Positions 1 to 5,349 of a stretch of 5,349 nucleotides of DNA are shown piece after piece. Location: positions 1 to 5,349 of the forward strand of contig JAAXVX010000109.1 of NCBI GenBank assembly GCA_013335275.1. Direction: 5' to 3'. The notes under the pieces are model-generated. The model was not told the origin of the DNA. It saw only the letters and a list, made by a program, of their open reading frames with translations, and did not search any database. This DNA comes from Bacteroidales bacterium. Its GTDB lineage: Bacteria > Bacteroidota > Bacteroidia > Bacteroidales > UBA932. Position numbers and translations under genes: made by a program. The stretch's first letter is position 1. The number at the start of each line of letters is the position of its first letter.

Positions 1-666
1 GGCAGTAAGTTTTGCCGCTTTCAGGGCCTTTAAGGTTGTTGTTCCGAATGTGGCAAACTTAACCCCGTTCTGTTTAAATTCGGGGAAGTTCTCCAGCAGT
101 GATTTAATATCACTTGGGCTGTAAAATACAATAATATCGTAAGTATCAATATTTACGCTGCTGAGGTTGCTGTTTACTGTCTTCACAAATACAGCACTTG
201 AATGCTTGATTTTTGCCTTTACAAAGATTTTGTGCAGGTCGGTCTTGCAACTGTCTGCTGCAGCAATAAGGAAGTTTTCGTTTTTGTGCTTAATTCCAAT
301 TAGTTCAACAATAGAAGGATTTGTCCCATTGCCAAAGAAAATTTTTCTTTTCCGGTATACAATGTGTTTTTGCAGATAGAGAGCAACAGCCTCTGATATA
401 CAAAAGTATTTCATTGTTTCCGGAATAGCGATTCTTATCTCCTCACTGATTTTGAAAAAAGCATCAATGGAGTTCCTGGAGGTAAATACAACGGCTGTAT
501 AGTCGAGAATAGAAACTTTCTGAAGACGAAACTCTCTGGCTGAAAGTGGTTCTACTTTGAAAAACGGAATAAAGTTGATGTTGACTTTATATTTGGAAAT
601 CAATTCTGTATAAGGAGATCCGTTAGTTGGTTCGGGTTGGGAAATTAATATGTTTTTTATTTTCAT
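1..666 (-). CDS. hemD: Uroporphyrinogen-III synthase, Bacteroidota type (3' end cut by window edge)
   Basis: Cytoplasmic enzyme that closes hydroxymethylbilane into uroporphyrinogen III, inverting ring D, the branch point to heme, siroheme and cobalamin. The ATG at 666 opens a frame that stays open to the left edge (222 codons). I translated it by hand and recognise the Bacteroidota HemD pattern: N-terminal MKIKNILISQPEPT, then AVVFTSRNSIDAFF (about residues 58-71), MKYFCISEAVALYLQK (85-100), IVYRKRKIFFG (102-112), YDIIVFYSPSDIKSLL (176-191) and FATFGTTTLKAL (204-215), which fit the two-lobed HemD fold. From memory the family is about 250 residues long, so roughly 25-30 C-terminal residues lie outside the window. 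It starts 4 bases after the DUF4271 stop with no clear Shine-Dalgarno sequence, so it is the third gene of the leftward operon. In Bacteroidota, hemD beside a DUF4271 gene is a familiar arrangement. The fold is poorly conserved across bacteria, but this subfamily is distinctive. Confidence 0.93.
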   Translation of the reverse strand, partial: MKIKNILISQPEPTNGSPYTELISKYKVNINFIPFFKVEPLSAREFRLQKVSILDYTAVVFTSRNSIDAFFKISEEIRIAIPETMKYFCISEAVALYLQKHIVYRKRKIFFGNGTNPSIVELIGIKHKNENFLIAAADSCKTDLHKIFVKAKIKHSSAVFVKTVNSNLSSVNIDTYDIIVFYSPSDIKSLLENFPEFKQNGVKFATFGTTTLKALKAAKLTA

Positions 667-670
667 ATTA

Positions 671-1477
671 CTAAAGAGAAAGTATAAAATTCGCGATTAA
701 GACTAATGGTAGTATTTCTGCGCCGCAAAGATACAAAATATAAAAAAAATGAGAAAATCGATGACCAATTATTATTTGATAGCTTCTGAAAAGATATATG
801 AAGAATATTGGTAAAACACTGATAGCCATTATAAATACGACCTCTTCTTCTGTTATGAGAGATGAGAATGTTTTGATTAAAACGGAAGGAAAAGTGAAAA
901 TTGCTGCTATAATGACATGATTATAGCCAACTTTTTCCAAAAGATTGAATGTTACTTTATCCCTGTTAATCCATGAGAGAAGTTTAAAAATCAACTTTTT
1001 TGCCAGTCCGAAAAGCAATAAAAAGACAAAAAATCCAATCAGGAAAAAAGGCGGATAAATATTAAATTCCTGTGAAACGTAATTATCTGCCAGAAGCGTG
1101 ATTATCACCGGAAAGTATAGCAGGGAAATTACAAAAACGACGTTTCTCTGTTGTGTGAGTGCAAGTTTTTCTTCCAGTTTGCAATGATCTCTCAAACAGG
1201 TCAGAGCTTTTAATACTGCAGGAAGAGTGCTTATTATCTCTCTGGAGAAAACAACAAGCAGGATAAAGAAAGAAATTATTATTCCCGAAAGGAATACATC
1301 AGGTTTTTCAGATGTAACATTGCCTGCCGGAGCAGGAACAATTGTAAGGTTTTTTGTGGAGCTTCTCCATAGTGAATCTATCGGCAGCACATTTTCTCCC
1401 TGAGCAGAATATGTGTTGTATACAAGATATCTGCACGACACACTGTCGGTAATGTATAGAGTATCGGTCTGAAACAT
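671..1477 (-). CDS. DUF4271 family six-helix inner-membrane protein, function unknown
   Basis: A 268-residue membrane protein matching the DUF4271 family of Bacteroidota; no biochemical role is established to my knowledge. It has a polar N-terminal tail (residues 1-60) and six hydrophobic segments at about 61-78, 112-130, 141-159, 185-204, 212-230 and 243-265. The last holds the family-typical FFYILYLCGAEILP stretch. The loops after helices 1, 3 and 5 are rich in Lys/Arg, so the positive-inside rule puts both termini in the periplasm. The ATG at 1477 is the only plausible start: the next Met is residue 218. Its A is also the last base of the upstream SUI1 gene's TGA stop (TGATG), implying translational coupling. 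The gene ends with TAG 4 bases before hemD. The constant pairing with hemD makes a heme-linked or envelope role conceivable, but that is inference only. Confidence 0.85.
   Translation of the reverse strand: MFQTDTLYITDSVSCRYLVYNTYSAQGENVLPIDSLWRSSTKNLTIVPAPAGNVTSEKPDVFLSGIIISFFILLVVFSREIISTLPAVLKALTCLRDHCKLEEKLALTQQRNVVFVISLLYFPVIITLLADNYVSQEFNIYPPFFLIGFFVFLLLFGLAKKLIFKLLSWINRDKVTFNLLEKVGYNHVIIAAIFTFPSVLIKTFSSLITEEEVVFIMAISVLPIFFIYLFRSYQIIIGHRFSHFFYILYLCGAEILPLVLIANFILSL
726..733 (-). promoter_or_regulatory. Possible internal -7 box upstream of hemD
   Basis: The minus strand reads TATCTTTG here, a full match to the Bacteroidota -7 consensus TAnnTTTG. A T-rich stretch lies upstream, and a TTTC about 19 bases away is only a partial match to the -33 TTTG. 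Transcription would begin about 50-55 bases before the hemD ATG. The box lies in the last part of the DUF4271 gene and encodes Tyr-Leu-Cys of the conserved YILYLC motif, so coding constraint alone may explain it. Confidence 0.3.
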
Positions 1478-1824
1478 CAGTTTCCCCTTTTTGCCGGATA
1501 GCCGAGCGATTGCAGGATAGAAATAATTCTGTCTCTAAAATCACCCTGTATTATTATTTCTCCATCTTTAACTGAACCGCCTACTCCGCACTTGCTTTTA
1601 AGGCTTTTTGCAAGCGATTCAAGACCGGAGTCTTTTCCAATAAAGCCCTTAACAAGGGTGACTTGCTTCCCAGCCCTGTGTTTGCGGTCGATTGCAACAA
1701 TAAGTTTTTGTTTTGCTTCGGGCAATGTTTCGGCGTCTTCACCGTTTTCTTGGCCTGAAAATTGGAACTCGGGATTTGTGGAGTAAACGACTCCTAATCT
1801 GCTTTTCCAGTCGGTTGGGGACAT
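1477..1824 (-). CDS. SUI1/YciH-type translation initiation factor (eIF1-like)
   Basis: A 115-residue cytoplasmic protein of the SUI1 (eIF1) family, the bacterial branch often called YciH. The family acts on the small ribosomal subunit: eIF1 enforces start-codon choice, and E. coli YciH is linked to rejection of aberrant initiation complexes; the role in Bacteroidota is inferred. The N-terminus DWKSRLGVVYSTNPEF (residues 5-20) is typical of Bacteroidota members. A variable linker follows, then the SUI1 domain at about 40-110, with KQVTLVKGF (53-61), LAKSLKSKCGVGGSVKDG (71-88), EIIIQGD (89-95) and the final helix ending SLGYP. The frame can be extended to a TTG at 1845, but that TTG lies within the -7 promoter box and the added seven residues are not family-like, so the ATG at 1824 is chosen. 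It is first in the operon with DUF4271 and hemD, and its TGA stop shares a base with the next ATG. The leader is very short (about 10-15 bases) and has no Shine-Dalgarno sequence. Confidence 0.9.
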   Translation of the reverse strand: MSPTDWKSRLGVVYSTNPEFQFSGQENGEDAETLPEAKQKLIVAIDRKHRAGKQVTLVKGFIGKDSGLESLAKSLKSKCGVGGSVKDGEIIIQGDFRDRIISILQSLGYPAKRGN

Positions 1825-1842
1825 AAAGTATTTATTTTGCTG

Positions 1843-1850
1843 CAAAGTTA
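1843..1850 (-). promoter_or_regulatory. -7 box of the leftward SUI1-DUF4271-hemD operon promoter
   Basis: The minus strand reads TAACTTTG followed by CA, a full match to the Bacteroidota sigma-factor -7 consensus TAnnTTTG, 18 bases upstream of the SUI1 ATG at 1824. No good TTG/TTTG -33 element is visible at the usual 19-21 base spacing; that position is occupied by the -7 box of the divergent promoter. The placement implies a transcript with a very short leader. Confidence 0.6.
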
Positions 1851-1870
1851 GGCAGAAAAATTCAAAATAG

Positions 1871-1878
1871 TATCTTTG
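1871..1878 (+). promoter_or_regulatory. -7 box of the rightward DUF2723 gene promoter
   Basis: The plus strand reads TATCTTTG, a full match to TAnnTTTG, 36 bases upstream of the ATG at 1915; transcription would start near 1884, leaving a leader of about 30 bases. The -33 region (around 1848-1851, TTAG) is only a partial match and overlaps the -7 box of the opposite promoter. The two boxes form an inverted pair separated by 20 bases (1851-1870). Confidence 0.6.
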
Positions 1879-1914
1879 TCAATTATTCTCAATATCACCA
1901 GTATTTTTTATCTC

Positions 1915-4900
1915 ATGGAATTGAAAAAATTTAGATTGATCGACAACATCCTTGGTGTTATCGTTTTACTAATCGCCTCTGCAACATACCTCCTTACAAT
2001 TGAGGAGACAACCAGCTTCTGGGACTGCGGAGAGTTTATTGCATCTGCATTTAAACTGGAAGTAGGTCACCCTCCCGGAAATCCGGTTTTCCAGCTTTTA
2101 GGAAGGTTCTTTACATTGTTTGCCCAACCGGATAAAGCGGCTATGATGGTGAATGCCATGAGTGCCCTTTGTTCTGCCTTTACTATTCTTTTCCTGTTCT
2201 GGACAATTACCCATTTGGGAAGAAGAATTATTGAGAAAAGAGGAGAAGCTCTTTCCTCATCCAACTCAATAGCAATCTGGGGAGCCGGATTAGTAGGTGC
2301 TCTTGCATTTACTTTCTCGGATTCGTTCTGGTTTTCAGCTGTTGAAGGTGAAGTATACGCCATGTCATCTTTGTTTACGGCTGCAGTTTTCTGGGCCATG
2401 CTCAGATGGGAGGAGCAGGCGGACCAGCCTCATGCAAACAGGTGGATTGTTCTTATTGCATTCCTTATGGGTCTTTCGATAGGGGTGCACCTGCTTAACC
2501 TGCTTGCAATTCCTGCACTTGTATTTATTTATTACTATAAAAAATATGAGGTCAGCACAAAGAAAAGCATATATGTACTACTCATTTCAGGAGCGATTCT
2601 CGCGTTTATTCTTTACGGAGTAATACCATATCTGCCAAAAATGGCATCCTGGTTTGACCTTTTATTCGTTAACGGAATGGGCCTTCCATTCAATTCAGGT
2701 GCCGTTGTCTTTATGGTTTTGGTTCTTATTGCTTCTTTTTTTGGCATCTGGTATACATACAAAAAGCAAAATTATCTGTGGAACACAATCATTCTGAGTT
2801 TTACAATGATTGTAATAGGATATTCGTCTTTTGCAGTTGTAATTATCAGGTCACAGGCAAATACCCCCACAAATGAAAATCAGCCCGACAATCCCTTCTC
2901 ATTAGTAAGATATCTTGCCCGTGAGCAGTACGGGAGCAACCCTCTTATTTATGGCGAGAGTTACTCTTCTACATATGATTTGATTAATAAGAAATATTAT
3001 GCAAAACTCGACGGAAAATATGAAAAGGTAAATGGCCCGGTTCAGGCAAAATATAAACCGGAATCAAAAATGCTTTTCCCCCGTATGTGGAGCAACAGTT
3101 CCAAGGATCATGTGAATTTTTATCAGACATATACAGAAGGCAGGGGAACTACCATCCCGGGAACCGATAAGAAGCTGCCTCTGATGAAGGATAATCTGAG
3201 ATATTTTTTCGATTATCAGTTAGACTGGATGTACTTCAGGTATTTCATGTGGAATTTTGCGGGAAGGCAAAATGACATTCAGGGTTCTACTCCGGGAGAT
3301 GTGTTCAGGGGAAACTGGGAAACCGGAATTCCATTCCTTGATAAGGTCAGGCTTGGCGACCAGAGTGTTGGTCCGGATTATATTGTAAACAACAGGGCGA
3401 AGAACCACTTCTATATGCTTCCGCTTTTGCTGGGGCTCGTAGGGCTGTTCTATCAGCTGGGCAAAGACAAGCATAACTGGTGGGTTACAATGTTGCTTTT
3501 CCTTCTTACCGGTATTGCTATTGCAGTTTATCTCAATATGCCTCCGTACCAGCCGAGAGAAAGGGACTATGCATTTGCCGGTTCATACTATGCATTTGCA
3601 ATATGGATTGGTCTTGCTGTAATGGCAATTCATGACCTGTTAAAGAGGTGGGTGCCTGCAAAAGTATCAGCGATTGCGGTAAGCTCAGTTTGCCTTATAG
3701 TACCGATTCAAATGGCAAGCCAGACATGGGATGACCATGACAGAAGCGACAGGTTCACTGCCCGCGACCTTGCCTACAACTATTTAAACAGCACGGAGAA
3801 AAACTCCATACTTGTTACACACGGAGATAACGACACATTCCCTCTCTGGTATATTCAGGAGGTAGAAGGTGTGAGAACCGATGTGCGGATAATGAATACG
3901 TCTCTGCTGGGAACAGACTGGTATATAGACCAGATGAAATTCAAAACTTATGATTCCGATCCGGTTCCTTTCACTGTACCAAAGAGAGAGTACCTGTACG
4001 GAACAAATGACGTGATTCAGATTTATGACAAAGTAAACAAGCCGTTCCCGCTTAAACTGGTGGTGGATTTAGTTTCAAATCCCGACGCAAAAGTGAGAGG
4101 TCAGGACGGTGAGCTTTACAGCTTCTTTGCTGCAAGACAACTTACCATTCCTGTAGACAAGGAGAGAGCAATTGCAAATGGCATTGTGAGCGTGGCCGAT
4201 TCGGCACAAATAGTTGACACTATTGTTCTCAATCTTCCTGAAAACAAGGACCTGATGACAAAAGCCGAACTGATGATACTTGATATGCTTGCAAACTACA
4301 AATGGGACAGGCCAATCTATTTTGTTGCAATGGGCGGCGATCTGGAAATTGGAATAAGGGACTATCTTGAATATAGCGGTTTTGCATATAAGTTTGTTCC
4401 GATAAAGAGTAAAACCTCACTGGGCTTCCCGGGAAGGGTTCCTGCAGAAAAAATGTATGACAAGGTGATGAATGTATACAAGTGGGGAAATATGAACGAC
4501 CCTAAGGTAAATATTGATTACCAAAATCTGTTGACATTTACTGCGGTAACATGCGTTAGAAATATTTTTACGCAAACAGCAAAAGCTCTCATACTTGAGG
4601 GTAAGACAGACAAGGCGATAGCCGTTCTGGATAAAATGCAGGCTGTTATGATTCCTTCGCAGTTCCCGCTAAATATATCATTGCTTGGCTCTCTGAACGA
4701 ACACTCGGTTTTGGAGGCTATTGATTTATATATTCTTGCCGGAGCACGTGAAAAGGGACTTTCGCTTGCAGATGCCTTCACAAAGGACAGCTTTACTTCA
4801 ATAGACCTTTTTGCTCAAAAATACAACGGATTTTATCTTTCAAAATCGGATATTGAGAGGAGTCTCTCATATCTGGTAATGCTTGCAGATGCTCTAAAAA

Positions 4901-4977
4901 ATCGCGGCGAGAATGATAAGGCTGCAGATATTGAAAAGCAGATTAACGAAACAATCAAAGCAATTCAGGCAATTTAG
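1915..4977 (+). CDS. DUF2723 family GT-C-like membrane protein (TMEM260-related), probable glycosyltransferase
   Basis: A 1020-residue polytopic membrane protein. DUF2723 is the family of human TMEM260, a protein O-mannosyltransferase; a lipid-sugar-dependent glycosyltransferase role here is inference. I count about 13 hydrophobic segments: nine between residues 12 and 312, and four near 499-515, 522-541, 557-575 and 584-600. The first extracytoplasmic loop has the acidic motif FWDCGEF (D37, E40) followed by VGHPPGNP (50-57), placed as GT-C catalytic loops are. Other conserved-looking blocks are ENQPDNP (321-327), PPYQPRERDYAFAGS (543-557), TWDDHDRSDR (604-613), VTHGDNDTFPLWY (634-646) and TDVRIMNTSLLGTDWY (655-670). 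About 185 residues between helices 9 and 10 and some 420 C-terminal residues are soluble, probably periplasmic; the end looks helical and possibly TPR-like. The frame extends up to a TTG at 1876 inside the promoter -7 box, so the ATG at 1915 (MELKKFRL) is chosen. No clear Shine-Dalgarno sequence precedes it. It appears monocistronic, and its TAG overlaps the stop of the convergent gene. Confidence 0.88.
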   Translation: MELKKFRLIDNILGVIVLLIASATYLLTIEETTSFWDCGEFIASAFKLEVGHPPGNPVFQLLGRFFTLFAQPDKAAMMVNAMSALCSAFTILFLFWTITHLGRRIIEKRGEALSSSNSIAIWGAGLVGALAFTFSDSFWFSAVEGEVYAMSSLFTAAVFWAMLRWEEQADQPHANRWIVLIAFLMGLSIGVHLLNLLAIPALVFIYYYKKYEVSTKKSIYVLLISGAILAFILYGVIPYLPKMASWFDLLFVNGMGLPFNSGAVVFMVLVLIASFFGIWYTYKKQNYLWNTIILSFTMIVIGYSSFAVVIIRSQANTPTNENQPDNPFSLVRYLAREQYGSNPLIYGESYSSTYDLINKKYYAKLDGKYEKVNGPVQAKYKPESKMLFPRMWSNSSKDHVNFYQTYTEGRGTTIPGTDKKLPLMKDNLRYFFDYQLDWMYFRYFMWNFAGRQNDIQGSTPGDVFRGNWETGIPFLDKVRLGDQSVGPDYIVNNRAKNHFYMLPLLLGLVGLFYQLGKDKHNWWVTMLLFLLTGIAIAVYLNMPPYQPRERDYAFAGSYYAFAIWIGLAVMAIHDLLKRWVPAKVSAIAVSSVCLIVPIQMASQTWDDHDRSDRFTARDLAYNYLNSTEKNSILVTHGDNDTFPLWYIQEVEGVRTDVRIMNTSLLGTDWYIDQMKFKTYDSDPVPFTVPKREYLYGTNDVIQIYDKVNKPFPLKLVVDLVSNPDAKVRGQDGELYSFFAARQLTIPVDKERAIANGIVSVADSAQIVDTIVLNLPENKDLMTKAELMILDMLANYKWDRPIYFVAMGGDLEIGIRDYLEYSGFAYKFVPIKSKTSLGFPGRVPAEKMYDKVMNVYKWGNMNDPKVNIDYQNLLTFTAVTCVRNIFTQTAKALILEGKTDKAIAVLDKMQAVMIPSQFPLNISLLGSLNEHSVLEAIDLYILAGAREKGLSLADAFTKDSFTSIDLFAQKYNGFYLSKSDIERSLSYLVMLADALKNRGENDKAADIEKQINETIKAIQAI

Positions 4978-5349
4978 CCCAATAGCAGATTGCAACCCCT
5001 GAGTTCGGAATTTTTTATGCGGCCGAGAATCTTAAAACCATTCCCGGCCGTTTTTATGCCCATATCCTCTGTCTCAATAAATGAGCAAGAGTTTACATTT
5101 GCCAGGTCAATGATATTAATGCCTCCCCTGTTTCCTGCCTCGGCTGCACGGAAAGGATTGTTGAAATCTCTTATAATAATTTTCATCCACGGAGGTGTCA
5201 TAAAAACTCCGTTACCATTTGAATAGGCTTGTGAAAGTAGCTCTGCCATCCCGTATTCGGAGTGAATATTTTCAACTCCAAAACAGTTTTTGAGGATTTT
5301 GTGCATCTCTTCCCTTTCGACTTCCTTTCCCCGGCCCTTCATACCTCCG
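4974..5349 (-). CDS. LuxE-like acyl-protein synthetase / acyltransferase, C-terminal part (5' end outside window)
   Basis: The C-terminal 124 residues of a protein resembling the LuxE / acyl-protein synthetase family, which activates acyl groups as adenylates and passes them to a protein. The natural substrate in non-luminous Bacteroidota is unknown. Visible motifs, counted from the edge, resemble adenylate-forming enzymes: HSEYGMAELLSQAY (29-42), whose YGMAE corresponds to the YGxTE core; IETEDMG (91-97), in the place of the TGD motif; and GFKILGRIKNSELRGCN (104-120), like the GRxK hinge region. A Met codon at 5342 is probably internal, since the frame continues upstream as GG to the edge and GGMKGRG is typical of the family interior. 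From memory the full protein is about 320-330 residues, so about two thirds is missing. The TAA stop overlaps the TAG of the convergent DUF2723 gene (4-base overlap). A plus-strand terminator hairpin lies inside the coding region. Confidence 0.82.
   Translation of the reverse strand, partial: GGMKGRGKEVEREEMHKILKNCFGVENIHSEYGMAELLSQAYSNGNGVFMTPPWMKIIIRDFNNPFRAAEAGNRGGINIIDLANVNSCSFIETEDMGIKTAGNGFKILGRIKNSELRGCNLLLG
5020..5055 (+). terminator. Intrinsic terminator for the DUF2723 transcript, inside the opposing gene
   Basis: CGGCCG (5020-5025) pairs with CGGCCG (5045-5050). After one A/C mismatch, GAAT (5027-5030) pairs with ATTC (5040-5043), closing a 9-base loop (5031-5039). TTTTT (5051-5055) follows directly. 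That gives ten base pairs, seven of them G-C, plus a T-run, beginning 43 bases after the DUF2723 TAG. On the minus strand the hairpin is followed by CATAAAAAA, not a U-run, so it should stop only rightward transcription. No clear matching terminator was seen for the leftward LuxE-like transcript near its own stop. Confidence 0.6.

Noticed and set aside
167..379. 70-residue open frame on the plus strand
   Set aside because: It is antisense to hemD, whose protein pattern is clear, and the translated peptide resembles no family I know.
1308..1544. 78-residue open frame on the minus strand bridging the SUI1/DUF4271 junction
   Set aside because: It overlaps both real genes in another frame; they are intact and coupled, so it is not a frameshift remnant.
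1592..1786. 64-residue plus-strand frame opposite the SUI1 gene
   Set aside because: Antisense shadow of a well-recognised gene, with no promoter or family resemblance.
4895..4913. A-run followed by TCGCGGCGA as a leftward terminator for the LuxE-like gene
   Set aside because: The stem would leave a one-base loop, so it cannot form a proper hairpin.
4969..4993. GCAAT/ATTGC inverted repeat at the convergent junction as a terminator
   Set aside because: Only a five-base-pair stem with a 15-base loop and no following T-run; the hairpin at 5020-5050 is far stronger.
4990..5226. 78-residue plus-strand frame after the DUF2723 gene
   Set aside because: It lies antisense to the LuxE-like gene and crosses the candidate terminator, so transcripts would mostly end before it.
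1..5349. Mobile element, CRISPR array, phage or defence system
   Set aside because: No transposase, integrase, direct repeats with spacers or toxin-antitoxin-like pairs were seen; all recognisable genes look like chromosomal core genes.

Overview
The window looks like chromosomal core DNA from a member of the Bacteroidota, probably the Bacteroidales; the order is an inference from protein resemblance. The evidence is the gene content (a Bacteroidota-type HemD, a DUF4271 membrane protein, a stand-alone SUI1/YciH factor, a DUF2723 membrane protein of about 1000 residues and a LuxE-like acyl-protein synthetase), the Bacteroidota-type -7 boxes (TAnnTTTG) in the intergenic region, and starts without a clear Shine-Dalgarno sequence. 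I see no mobile element, CRISPR array, tRNA or rRNA, and no gene-free stretch over 300 bases.

Left part, positions 1-1824, minus strand: a tight three-gene operon read right to left. It runs from an SUI1/YciH-type translation factor (1824-1477), through a six-helix DUF4271 membrane protein (1477-671, sharing one base with the gene before it), to hemD for uroporphyrinogen-III synthase (666 to the left edge, missing only its C-terminal end). A possible extra promoter for hemD lies inside the end of the DUF4271 gene.

Middle, 1825-1914: a 90-base divergent control region. Two back-to-back -7 boxes 20 bases apart, one per strand, drive the operon leftward and the DUF2723 gene rightward. The longest open frames of both flanking genes begin at TTG codons lying in these boxes, so the downstream ATGs are taken as the true starts.

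Right part, 1915-5349: a 1020-residue DUF2723 protein (GT-C-like, related to the TMEM260 O-mannosyltransferase) on the plus strand, meeting a convergent LuxE-like acyl-protein synthetase gene on the minus strand. The two stop codons overlap, and the best terminator for the DUF2723 transcript is a hairpin plus T-run inside the coding region of the LuxE-like gene. The LuxE-like gene runs off the right edge, so only its C-terminal 124 residues are visible.

Functionally the window combines tetrapyrrole biosynthesis (HemD), translation start fidelity (SUI1), probable envelope glycosylation (DUF2723) and acyl activation (LuxE-like). Nothing shows that these form one pathway. The most notable features are in the regulatory architecture: mutually overlapping divergent promoters and a terminator embedded in an opposing gene. 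I found no convincing undescribed defence or mobile system.
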